Below are positions 52,331 to 62,618 of a DNA stretch of 64,000 nucleotides, in pieces. The translations under genes were made by a program, and so were the position numbers. The notes below the pieces were generated by a model, which was not told where the DNA came from, did no database searches, and saw only the letters and a program-made list of their open reading frames with translations. The first letter of the stretch is position 1. Every line of letters starts with the position of its first letter. The DNA is from Archilochus colubris (taxonomy: Eukaryota; Chordata; Aves; Apodiformes; Trochilidae), in the NCBI GenBank assembly GCA_023079485.1, contig CM041084.1, positions 15,404,609 to 15,468,608 of the forward strand, read 5' to 3'.

Positions 52331-53445
52331 TGGGATGGTTTTCCTGTCCCACGTCAGGGGTGCAAAAGCGGAGTTACTGTAGAAATGGTGTAAAGGCTGT
52401 TCTGGGAGGTCAGGGAGGTTGAGGTGCAGAGCTGCAGGGCACCCAGGAAGGTGTCTCTGGGCTGCCGCGCTGTTCCCTGGGTGTGGAATGGAGAAGATCA
52501 GAGTTTTCTTTAGTGTTACAGACAGTAATTGATGTAAAACTTACGAATTGTGTTGTGTGTTGTGCCTTAGGGGCCATGTGGCCACAGAACCACCCACAGC
52601 ACATTAAACAGCCAGGCAGATAACTCGGGTTAGCAAACCTTCACTACTGACCTATGCTCCTGGTAACTCGGGGCCTGTCGGTAACAGCTATAACCTTACT
52701 AACTTTGGTTTGATCCAAAGCACAGAGAGTAGATTGCTTTTAAAATGCTACATTTCCATTTATATACATACACAATGGAGCAGAAACTTGTGTTTCCTCC
52801 ATCTCTCTCCATGGTAATTACGCAAATTTCTTCTGGAATTCTATGACTTGTCCTTTTTTAAAAAAAACCCTCCTCTTTTTCTCTTTGAAGCTAGTCTAAA
52901 AAAGGAAAATGGTTTCATTAAAATTAATTGTGGGGTTAGGAAAACTAATAACCCAAACATGTTCCTGAAAGAAGATACCTTAGGTATCCAAGCGTGAGAG
53001 TTGCTGCCTTAACCTCCTACTTTAAAGGTGCTGCCAGTTCTGCACTCTTCTAGGTGTGGCCTCCTTTTAACCTCCCCTTTACCTTTTTCATAAATCTTCA
53101 TAATTTTTTTCCTTTGTTTTTTCTTCCTTTTGTCATCTGCATATTCTTGCATTTTTGTCACAGACATTTCTTAAAAAATGCACTGGCCTGCATTGTGTAT
53201 TTATATTTATATTTATAAAGCACCTATCACCATATTGATAAGCATTCTTTGGAACCACTCTGACAGCAGAGGTAAGAACAGGAGTCAGCCTGTTAGTACC
53301 TCAGCACTTCTGTTGCCAACCAATTTTAAAAAAAACAACAAAAAAAAACCCACAAGACTTTGCTGCCAGACTGCCTGGCTTGCACTATTGAGCACATTCA
53401 ACAAAGAGGATGCATATTCCTTTATGGAGGCTTGCCAGTGTATTA
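52331..53445. other. intergenic spacer between the two promoters
   Basis: Falls from GC-rich to AT-rich. It includes a short (TATTTA)-type repeat near 53.2 kb and A- or T-runs. No gene is seen. Confidence 0.75.
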
Positions 53446-53690
53446 ATTAAACTGGAAGAGTGTAGATTTAGGTTAGACATTAGATGCAATTCTTCATTAT
53501 GAGGGTGATAAAACACTGGAACAGGTTGTCCACAGAGAAGTTGTGGATGCCCCACCCCTGAAGTGTTCAAGGCCAGGTTGGATGGGGCTTTGAGCAACCT
53601 GGTTTAGAGGGAGGTGTCTTTGCCCATGGAAGAGGGGTTAGGTGATCTTTGAGGTTTCTTCCAACTCAAACAATTCTGTGATTTATCGTG
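53446..53690 (+). mobile_element. CR1 LINE 3' fragment
   Basis: Contains the degraded CR1 3' end in order: 'aactggaagagtgtagattt', 'gggtgataaaacactggaac', 'aaggccaggttggatggggc' and a terminal 'aactcaaacaattctgtgat'. It is truncated at the 5' end and lies between the MTPAP and MAP3K8 promoters. Confidence 0.88.
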
Positions 53691-54329
53691 TATGTTTTGG
53701 AGATTAAACCATGTGTGAACAGAAGTTAACCCTGCTAGCATTGTTCTGCATATGAAAATGTGATACTAAACAAAATCCTGGCTGAATCCCTGCATGTTTC
53801 AGAGTGTTGTTTGTGCCATAATCTGAGCAATTTAGAACAATATAGGAGAGGCTGCAAACATGTGACAAAGGAGTCAGTGTGTCCAGATAATATAAACAGA
53901 AAAGGATTTGTATGCACTGATAATAAACACTGAAGCCTAAGGTGGGTGTTTGTCCTGAAACCTTATTGACTTCAATAAGGAAATAGCCATTATAGAGCAG
54001 ATTATAAAAGAAAATACAGCTTGTGTCTCGAGTTTTGGAGACAGATTCAGCTCACCAGCTCCAAATGCTGTGGCAACTGGTTCTGGCGATCAAGAGGTGC
54101 TGCTTCTCTCTGAAAACTAATTTAGTGAAGAGGAAGTGTTGGGCACCACAGTCTTGCAAGAGTTACTGCCTTTTAGATGAGAAATAAAATGTAATCCTGC
54201 ACAGCTACCAAACTCGCACTACTGTCTCCCAGAGTATTTTAATCCTACTGCCGCTAACAAATCCTTCCCATTATTGTCCTAAATTCCGTGAGAGTTCCAA
54301 CTGAAGTTTTAGCAGGTAATGCTTAAACT
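53691..54329. other. upstream flank of the MAP3K8 CpG island
   Basis: AT-rich unique sequence between a CR1 fragment and the CpG island. No gene or repeat seen. Confidence 0.65.
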
Positions 54330-54556
54330 GAGTGGCTCTGGGAAGCTGGTGGGATCCCCTCTAGACGGACTCAGAAACACCAGGGGCTTCAGGAGGGGAG
54401 ATCCACCCATGCCACCAGACAGTGTCGTGCAGCTGCCACCAGGAAACGCCACCGCCAGGACACGACAGGCACGACCAGCACGACAGCGGGGCCGGGGCCG
54501 CCCTGTCCGCCCCTCGAAACCCTGGGGGCAGGGCAGCGCTCGCTCCCGCCTTCCAG

Positions 54557-54574
54557 GAAACCGAAATGGAAACC
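54557..54574 (+). promoter_or_regulatory. ISRE / IRF-type element (three GAAA repeats)
   Basis: GAAACCGAAATGGAAACC has three GAAA boxes, each two bases apart, the classical GAAANNGAAANN arrangement bound by IRFs and ISGF3. It lies in the MAP3K8 CpG island about 160 bp before the putative first-exon donor. Function is inferred. Confidence 0.55.
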
Positions 54575-54646
54575 TCGGCCGGAGCCGCCCCGGTCCCACG
54601 CCCCCGGCCAGGGGCGGGCGGTACCACCTGCGCCCTTCCCCGCTCC

Positions 54647-54656
54647 CGGAGTTCCC
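54647..54656 (+). promoter_or_regulatory. Rel/NF-kappaB-like site
   Basis: CGGAGTTCCC fits the Rel consensus HGGARNYYCC at every position and differs from GGGRNNYYCC only at the first base. It lies 90 bp from the ISRE-like element. Ten-base degenerate motifs arise by chance in GC-rich DNA, so this is a candidate only. Confidence 0.35.
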
Positions 54657-54731
54657 CCCGGGACCCGGCCCAGCGGCTCCTGCGCCGGCTGCGTGCGGAC
54701 GGGCGGCGCGGCCTCTCCGGGAGCCCCGCGG

Positions 54732-57552
54732 GTGAGCGGGGCCGGGAGAGCGGGGGAAGGCGACGGGTGAGGGAGGACAGATGGCGGGGCCGACCGGGAG
54801 GGGGGCAGCGCGGGTCCCGTCGGGGTGGGAGCGGAAGGGGCAGCGCGGGGAGAGCCGGCAGAGCCCCGACGGGTCGGAGCGGGACGGGAACGGGGCTGCG
54901 AGGGCGGCTCAGCTGCCTCTCCGTTCGCCCTCCTGCTGGTCCGGCTGGCAGGAGGGATGGAGGGGCAGGGGGTGATGGCTGGGCAGGGTCTGGCTGCCCT
55001 CGGCCTCCTGAACCGCGGGAGGAGTTTGATGTGCAGCACCTGTGTTGGGCTGTGTGGGGCGGAGGGGGGGCACTGAACGTCCCCCTGATGGAGCTGGGCT
55101 ACTCCCAGCTGTCAGCCCTGGAGGGGGTTGTTTTGTTTTTCCTAAGTGAGTATCTGAAATATTGTAGAAATTGAAATTGTTCCTATATCTTGCCCGGAAA
55201 CGGCAGAACCTTTTTTTCAAAGGACTGGATTTTTCAAGGTCTGTCAATAATTTACCTTAAAAAGCAATTTAAAAATTGCATTTAGCAATTCTCTACAGCT
55301 TTTGATTACTTTTTTGTTTGTGGTGTTGTTTTTTTGTTTTTTGTTTTTTAAAATGTATTGTAGTTCTTGTTTGTTTTCTTGTTTTGTTGATCCTTGACAC
55401 ACACAAAAATTCCCTGGGGCTCATAAGTTTGGTATCTAGTAACTCCTAATATGATGGATATAAGGGTGCTCTCAAGCAACACACTTTTCAGAAAAAAAGG
55501 GGTTTAAAGAAAGGGTACTCATGACAAACAGAAAAGTGAACTCCTTGCTTGCAAATTACTCATGTGATGATGTTGCAATAATGGCAGATTGGGAGAAAGA
55601 GTTTTGTGCTTTAGCAACTGACTTAAGTGCTTACAATTAGTTTCATTTTTCCACTGTTCCTAAAACAGGTTTCTAACTGAGAACCTAAGTCTACCATACG
55701 TAGTGATGTATTTTTTTAATGTACCTGTATTGTATAGAATGGTTTAGAACATTGCTTGAGTGCCCACCACCAATACTAGTAGAGGTTTTTAGGGATAAAT
55801 AGGAGAAAGAAATTCCTTTTGGCAAATGAACACCTTTTTTGTCAGTGGTGGAAATATAATACATAAATTGCTGCATATTTAAAAAATAGCTTTATGTAGT
55901 CTAGACACTGCTGCCATTATGTAAACATTTAGTGTTTGAAATTTGCTAGATACAGGGAAAAATGAAGGGTCTTTTGCTTTTTTCAATCATTAAAAACACA
56001 GAACTGAGAATATGCAGGTTACAGTAAGTAACCTTGTTATTAAGATCTTTTTGCAAAGTAGTGAAACTGTCAAGAATAGTATTAGTATTTGTGCTGGTTT
56101 TTTGAGGACATTCTGAGGAACAGAGCAGAGCTGGCACTTAAGGAAAGCTTCATTTGGTCTATACTGTACAAAGGTGTTATGCATGGAAATGTTATCAGAG
56201 AGCTAATTAGTTTAATTTTAGTATGTACTTGTCCTTATCCACACACTAGAGCATCTCATGTTTTTCTTTAGAAAGTTCCTCAGGACCAGTTTCTCACCTT
56301 ACCTGACTTTTTACATGCAGTCTCAGTTCTTTCTATGACTGAAGAGCTTGTTTTCTCTCCACCCCCTACTAATGAAGCACCAAAAATTGTACAAAGAATA
56401 AAACTCCTGCTGTGGGGAAAAATAGAAATCCCCTTTATAATAAAGAATATACACTTGCAGGCTTTGATAACAGCCTTGAGGATAGAGCAGGACGATTCTA
56501 GGGGTTAGAAAACACCCCTGGCATCTTTTTTTTCTCGCGCAGGTTGGAAAAACCTGACCTCTCTCAGCACTCCAGGTGCTCACAGCTCCAGCAGTGCCAG
56601 GGAAGCCACAAAGTTTCCTACCCAGCTGCCCTGATACTGGGGATGCTCTCAAGTTGACTTGCAGCTGGGTGAACAGGTGTAGAGTGCTGGTAAAAGTCAC
56701 TGTGTCGTTCTTGGCGGGATGAGGGAACAGGGAGCTGCACTGCCACTGTCACCCCAGGGGCTTGACAAGGAGTGCATGGTACTACAGGCACCCCCCTCAC
56801 CCATTCCTCTGCTGAGCTGCCCTATCCTGTCCTCTCCTCTCCTGTTCTCTCCTCTCCTGTCTTTTGAACTCTCAACACGTGGTCTCAGTTTCTTTGCCAA
56901 GTCAGCCGCGTCATTTTACTTGGTTTTCTTCAGCGTTAGTGCTGACGTAAATACTCTAACCCATAAGAAATATGTGCCACAAAGCTTCCACGTCCTTGAA
57001 GGGAGGGTAAGAAAGATAATGATCATAACTAGAAACTGTACCTGGGCATTGCTACGTGGCCTCAGGGGACCAGGTCTGCTGCTTGTCCTTGAGATAAATT
57101 GGTTGTGCTTGCTCCTTTTGCTTTTTTCTTTTTTAAAAGTATTTTGGTCTTGTTATCTTTTGCCAAAAATAGATGGTTGCAGTGGATTATGAAAAAGGGA
57201 AGTGAGAGCCCTCTAAATAGGGCATGCTCTACTCAGTTCTGCTAGAGGACATGGAGTTCCTTCTCTTCTTTGCTACTAGCAAGCAGGAGGCAGAGAGGGT
57301 AAAATTCAGGACCTAACCATGGAAAAATTGTTTTTCACTACTACTTGGAAATCTGGATGATCATAGCATGATGCTGTTTTGGGCTGTCATGTTGGGGTTT
57401 TTTCTGCAAAAAAGTCCCCTGTTACCTCAGCCTTGTGATTACTGTTTTTTCTTTCCATGAAGCCTGTGAAGCAAATGATCATATGTGTATAAACCAGTCC
57501 TTCTGCTCAGGCTGGTCTGCCATGGCTTTATTTGTTTTCCTTTTTTTAATAG
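54732..57552 (+). other. probable MAP3K8 intron 1
   Basis: The GC-rich 5' part passes into AT-rich sequence by about 55.1 kb. It contains T/G-rich low complexity at about 55.30-55.39 kb and an imperfect CTCCT pyrimidine tract at 56,821-56,866. No exon or mobile element is recognised. Confidence 0.6.
56821..56866 (+). repeat. pyrimidine microsatellite (CTCCT-type)
   Basis: Almost uninterrupted C/T tract made of CCTCT/CTCCT units broken by TGT, with a duplicated block of about 15 bp. It lies in MAP3K8 intron 1. Confidence 0.75.
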
Positions 57553-57677
57553 ACTGCTACAGAACACTGTGAAATTATCATCAGTGGTAAATGCGTGTTC
57601 AAGAAACATGACGACTATAAGGATTATATTGAGACATTTTTTATGGTTTTGTGTGATGTAACAAGGATAAATACAAG
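57553..57677 (+). other. MAP3K8: MAP3K8 leader exon (predicted, 5' UTR or N-terminal extension)
   Basis: Bounded by an acceptor (T-run then AATAG, 57,552) and a strong donor, AAG|GTAAGA. It holds three ATGs. The one at 57,591 opens a six-codon frame; the one at 57,608 opens a 17-codon frame; the one at 57,643 runs to the exon end in the frame that, after splicing to 58,457, continues into the MAP3K8 start codon without a stop. That frame is open across all 125 nt of the exon. The canonical reading is a 5' UTR exon with two uORFs. Confidence 0.6.
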
Positions 57678-58456
57678 GTAAGAGCTCTTAGACATTTACG
57701 TGTTGAAAACTATTTGTTTAAGTATGTTAATGACTGACCATGCATATATTTTTTAACTTGAACAAAGCAACTCTCTCTGGCTTAAGGCATTAACCTGGGA
57801 TGGGGAGGAGCTGCTTGGGATGTTGAACCCCATTTCTTGTAGTGGAAGTGCACTAGAGCAAAATGGTCAAGATTTATCTTAAACAGTTATAGTTAGGGCT
57901 AGTAAGGACAGACCAAATTGCTGAAAACTGCTTCAAAAGTTTACTGTTTTTATGATAACACAATTTCTGGCTTTTCTGAAACTAGTGAAAATTTCAGTTC
58001 AAGTCTAGTTCTGTCAGTTATTTGCAGAAAAGATGAGTTGTGTATCTTATCTGGTGACTTGTGCTCTATGCAACAATACTAACAGACACTTATTACTAGT
58101 GGAATGACCTTGCTTCATGACCTTGTCTTCTGGACACATAAGTTGCTCATTGAAACTTGTGGATAAAACTAATTGAGTGTGTTTATATCCATCTGTGTAA
58201 TTCATTTCCAAATAATGAATTTCTTTATCCATACTGAGAGTGCTCCTTTATTTTGCATATCCATCAAGAAGTTCCTTACATTTCATTTTCATCCATTCTA
58301 CTAATTACGATTTTCTTCATAATACACAGCAATAATTTTAAATCTACCTGCATAATAATGAGCTGTCTATCGTCCTGATCACTTTTCTTTTGTGCTTTGT
58401 TAAAATAAATGTAGGTGAAAAGTGTTTTTAGGTTTGTTTATTTCTTTTTTTTTCAG

Positions 58457-58817
58457 GAGTGGTTTTGCAAAGTGGACAGTAATGGAGTATATGAGCACGG
58501 GTAGTGATAGCAAAGAGGAGATTGACTTGTTGCTAACTAACTTAAATATGTCTGAGGTGATAGACATCATGGAAAACCTTTATCCAGGTGGAGACCTTGC
58601 AGTCTATGAAGACAGCTTAATTACAATGTGTGAAGAGGCAAATCAGAATGAAGATCGAGCGGAATCTTTACTGTTTTGTGAAAGGGAGGTTTCTTTGATG
58701 TCCTCCGTCAAATACGGGACTGTGGAAGACCTTCTTGCCTTTGCAAATCAGGTGTCTAATACTGCAAAACAATGTAAAGGATGCAAACAGCAAGAATCTG
58801 GAATCCTCTTGAATATG
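58457..58817 (+). CDS. MAP3K8: MAP3K8 first coding exon
   Basis: Acceptor TTTTTTTCAG at 58,456, then 25 nt before the ATG at 58,482; donor ATG|GTATGT at 58,817. It encodes residues 1-112, the N-terminal regulatory region including [19 protein letters not shown] and ending GILLNM. The 25 nt before the ATG are open in the same frame. Confidence 0.95.
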
Positions 58818-61800
58818 GTATGTCAATTATTTTTACTTGAAATAGTAGACCTTAGGATTTAGAAATTATTAAGGAATCTAAATAAATATCACCACCAGTC
58901 CCAGGAGTAACAGACATGCTGTTGTTCACTGTGTAACTCTGGGACTTGAGGGGATCTCTGAGGTAATCAAATCTAGCCCTTGCAATCTCAGGCAGCTATG
59001 GAGAAAGGTCTTTTGTGTGGACAGATCCACTCTGTGTTGCCTCTTGGTATCCCTGGAGATCAGAAAACATTTCCCAAAATTGAATTCCAAGTTGAGACAC
59101 GCAATAAAAAAGCAAAAGCTGCAACTATGATGGTCTATAAGTTTGGCAGCAAGGGTTTTCCAGTGCTTTGTGTTCACACAGTAAAAAGAGTTCATAATGC
59201 AAAACTCCCAAATAAAGTGCTAGGATCTATTTTAGTATAAGTAGTGAATTCACTTTATCTGCACAAAACATTAGGAGTAGTAATGTAAGGAGAAGTGGTG
59301 TATAGGATCAACTGTGACTTTCAGAATCACAATATTATGTAATATCCCACAGTGCTAAATTCAGTAATAGGTGTGTTGGTTTTAGATGTGTTCACTTTTT
59401 CCCTAGGATGATTTGTGTTTTTCAAGCATCTGCAGATACTGGTTTTATTAGACTGATGTTTTCTGTACTTAGGGTAGGCACTGTTCTATGTACTCGTGGT
59501 TGTTTTGCTTGGCTGTTATTTCTACAGATGCATACAATTGGTATGAACCAAACACTATTAGGTGCACGTGATCCCATTAAGCAACTGAGAGGACTGGAGG
59601 CAGGGCATTACCTGCACATGAATGTCAGCAGGTGCATCTACATTATTATTTACAGCATTTTAGTTCAGATCAGGAGTGTTTCTGATCACTTAGGGACCCT
59701 GGCTGGCTGCACTGTGGCTTGAGGCAGAGAGGCTCTTGGAGTGTGCAAGCTGGATTTCTTTCAGTTGAAACAAAACTGATAGATGTATTACAACCACAGA
59801 CCAGCATTTACTCCACAGGACCAAGCTAGAAACTGGTCCTGAAATCCTCCTGAAAACATGAATAGTGTGGTGGCCGTTGCTTTCTTGCTCAACAAGTCCA
59901 TTCCCCTCAGTCTCTGTTACTTTCCAATGTAGGTGTAACTCTTGTACATTAGTTTGTCTTAACTCCTTGAATTGCAGAAGTGAGCTGCTCTGGTGTATGG
60001 ATTGCTAATCTTTGTCTGGGCTCTGATATGTAGAAGGGAGGCTCATTCTCTGTATGCTAGGCAAAATACATTTTATTGAACAACACACAATCTGCATCAG
60101 TTAAGAACTTATCCTCCCCCAAATTAAGAAGTTTTAAGGATTAACTTACTTTATGTGGATACTAGTCAAAAATCACGAGCAGTGTGACTCCCACTCTTTT
60201 TTAATTGAATATAAAACTAGAAGGGGGTTGACATTATCATGGCAGACTTCTACCTTTTAATAAGGAGCAGAAACTCTTATACAAGATGGAAAATTAAAAT
60301 GTGTTACCCTAGCAGTACATGTGATATTAGGAAATGCTGAAACTCTTGCTCACATTGTATAAGGTAGCCTGTGAGTAACAGGTATGTGGCATAACAAGTT
60401 AGCAGATTACAGGAAGGACAAACATGTGCAGGTAAATCTAATAACAAGAGGTGGATAATTTCATTAACCCAGCTGCTGTTGTTGTTGTTTCAAGACAATT
60501 AATTGCAACTTACACTTTGTAAGTTATTCACCAGAGAGAAACGTGGATGCCTGAGCTGTGAATGAATGCCACACCTCACATACTGTTCCCATTTGGTGTT
60601 TCTAAATAAAGACTGCTAAACAGATTGCATGCATCATGCACATGTAAAAGTGATATATTATTTTCTTCCCACTACATGTATAAAATTAATTAGTCTTGAA
60701 GTAGTTCTAACTTCATTGTGATTATTTATATTTTTTTTTAATTTCACTCCAAAGATTACACCCAAGAATGGACGTTATCAGATTGACTCGGATGTGCTCC
60801 TCTTTCCATGGAAGCTGACTTACAGGAACATTGGCTCTGATTTTATTCCTCGGGGAGCTTTTGGGAAGGTGTACTTAGCCCAAGATAGGGAAACTAAGAA
60901 ACGAATGGCATGCAAACTGGTATGTTGGTTCAGTAGTTTTATCTCTGAGCAAATGTAGTACAACATAGTGCATACAGTGTATTTTCAAATCTGTCAGCGT
61001 CAGATTCCACTATCAGGTTTGATCATCTCAGTTTTGTTGGCCTCCAAAAGGAAAGAAAAATTTGTGTTTTTAACTGTTAGCATGTTTTAATTTTTTGGTT
61101 CTGAGTTTCAGCATTTTGAAAGTATCTGGAAGTACATGCAACTGCAGCGAGGGCTGGCCTGCTGTTTTGTGGGGATAGAAGTTTCTACTTGTCTTGATGT
61201 ACTCACAGTGTTAAAATGTTAGCATGAGATCATGTGCCTGCTGAAGGTGATAGCAGAACCCTGTTGTTGCAGGTGTTACTAGGATCTCATCCTTTAACTG
61301 GGATCTTCAGACATAAGTTTTCTTTACTCCAGTGCCATTAATATCCTTTAAAGCTCAGCTTACATGCAACTCTCATTGAGTTATGGGCACTGACTGGGCA
61401 TAAGGTTGTGAGATATCTCAAGAAATCTGCTGGCCACCCCCCTAATTTAATGCAAGCCAATGTTTTCTTTCAACTTTACCTTTCAGCATACTATTCTGAA
61501 ATGAGAATATTTAAGGCCAGTAAAAGCTCATCTGGGACACTGCTATATATTCCCTCACTGATATGTATTCTGTGTGTGAAAGAGTTGGGGGGGCAGTTGT
61601 ACATCCTTCCCTTGCATCCAATGTATCCACATGGGGACAGATTTAAATTTGCCACTCCTGCATAACCCCCTGCAGTATCGAAGCATCCTAATGTCTCTGA
61701 AAATATAAACAGTATTTCTCACTGCAGTAAAAGTAATAACCTCATGTTTGTTTCACAAGTCTGAAAAGCAGTAGTAACCTTTCTGTGTGTAAGCAAACAC

Positions 61801-62618
61801 TGCTTTCTTTGTCTTAGCAATCTGCTGTCAATAAGAAGTGCAGTGTTGCCAGGAGCTTGCTCTACAGCAACTTTCATTTCATGTAAACCATAAAACAGCT
61901 GATAAGGATTGAACTGAGGTCACTAATGGTCCTGAGCATCGTTGGTCTGTACACTCTGCTAAGTGCTCCACGTGTCAGGCAGGTGTATAGTTCTGATAGA
62001 GCAGATGAGACTGCACAAAGCTAATGGAAAAAGCAGTGGGATTTTTATCTCCTTCACCAGGAAGTTTGCACAGATCTTTTGCGTAACTACCGGATTTTGA
62101 CGGGAATAACTCTTGCTACATTGCTTTTTCTGGAACATTACACTTCTTATTTGGGCATGATTCCAAAAGCTCTCATATTTAAACATCATCTGAAAAGGAA
62201 GAAAAGTCACGGGATGAAAATAAAGCTCTGTATTTTAATAAGTGACTAGAAGTGCTTTGCTTCCTTCTTCCATTTTAATCTATAGGGTAACTAGTATAAG
62301 AATGGATAACATGGGGTTTTGAGCTGCTTTTCTCTGGTTTTTTTCCTATATCCTAGGTCCCAGTGGAACAGTTCAAGCCATCAGATGTTGAAATACAGGC
62401 ATGTTTCCGTCACGAAAACATAGCTGAATTATATGGTGCTATTTTGTGGGATGAGACGATCCATCTCTTTATGGAAGCTGGAGAGGGAGGATCTGTCATG
62501 GAAAAGCTGGAGAGTTGTGGTCCTATGAGAGAATTTGAAATCATTTGGGTGACAAAGCATATTCTGAAAGGACTTGACTTTCTCCACTCCAAGAGGATTA
62601 TCCACCATGATATCAAAC
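58482..62618 (+). CDS. MAP3K8: MAP3K8 (TPL2/COT) serine/threonine kinase, 5' part
   Basis: MAP kinase kinase kinase that relays TLR, IL-1 and TNF-receptor signals through the NF-kappaB1 p105/ABIN2 complex to MEK1/2 and ERK. Coding exons here are 58482-58817, 60755-60919 and 62357-62618, giving residues 1-254 of about 467. Seen: [20 protein letters not shown] at the start; Met30 in IDIMENLY, which in human gives the shorter isoform; [19 protein letters not shown]; the unusual glycine loop PRGAFGKV (residues 144-151), where Pro replaces the first Gly; the ATP-anchoring Lys166 in [15 protein letters not shown]; gatekeeper Met206 in [10 protein letters not shown]; and the catalytic loop HHDIK (Asp252), with His in place of the usual Arg. 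The activation segment, C-lobe and regulatory tail lie beyond the right edge. The start ATG has G at -3 and +4. Confidence 0.96.
58818..60754 (+). other. MAP3K8 intron after first coding exon
   Basis: About 1.9 kb. Around 58,935-59,000 there is weak similarity to an antisense CR1 tail ('gggacttgaggggatctctg'). Open frames at 58,980-59,240 and 59,408-59,722 have no recognisable similarity. The 3' end carries a T-rich stretch before the acceptor. Confidence 0.75.
60755..60919 (+). CDS. MAP3K8: MAP3K8 second coding exon (glycine loop)
   Basis: 165 nt, 55 codons, phase 0 at both ends; acceptor CCAAAG, donor CTG|GTATGT. It encodes [16 protein letters not shown] through RMACKL, with the PRGAFGKV loop and the VAIK-type lysine. 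The junction reads NM-ITP; human has, from memory, one more Val here, which also explains the one-residue offset of all later positions. Confidence 0.95.
60920..62356 (+). other. MAP3K8 intron between second and third coding exons
   Basis: About 1.4 kb, no recognised repeat or RNA gene. An 85-codon open frame at 61,408-61,665 has no recognisable similarity. Confidence 0.75.
62357..62618 (+). CDS. MAP3K8: MAP3K8 third coding exon (alphaC helix to catalytic loop)
   Basis: 262 nt, phase 0 to phase 1, acceptor TATATCCTAG, donor AAAC|GTACGT. It encodes [20 protein letters not shown] through HHDIK plus the first base of the next codon, expected to be Pro. The next exon should begin with the PSN segment and is not in the window. 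Confidence 0.96.

Larger units (their letters stand above)
54330..55060. promoter_or_regulatory. MAP3K8: CpG island, probable MAP3K8 promoter and first exon
   Basis: A very GC- and CpG-rich block starting about 2.4 kb beyond the MTPAP ATG and about 4 kb upstream of the MAP3K8 start codon. A good splice donor, CGCGG|GTGAGC, at 54,731/54,732 could end a non-coding first exon on the plus strand; another GTGAGG follows at about 54,767. The transcription start cannot be fixed by eye. Long open frames here on both strands are what GC-rich DNA gives by chance. Confidence 0.7.

Noticed and set aside
54389..55039. 216-codon antisense open frame in the same CpG island
   Set aside because: Shadow of the GC-rich sequence, full of Pro, Arg and Ser, with no similarity or splice context.
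54422..55174. 250-codon open frame on the plus strand through the MAP3K8 CpG island
   Set aside because: The composition is what GC-rich DNA gives by chance (Gly, Arg, Ala, Pro), other frames on both strands are open too, there is no recognisable domain, and it runs through good splice donors.
58935..59000. possible antisense CR1 tail in a MAP3K8 intron
   Set aside because: Only a loose resemblance over about 60 bp ('gggacttgaggggatctctg', 'aatcaaatctagcccttgc'); not enough to list as an element.
59408..59722. 104-codon frame inside a MAP3K8 intron
   Set aside because: Lies between two well-placed coding exons, has no similarity to MAP3K8 and lacks matching splice sites in frame.
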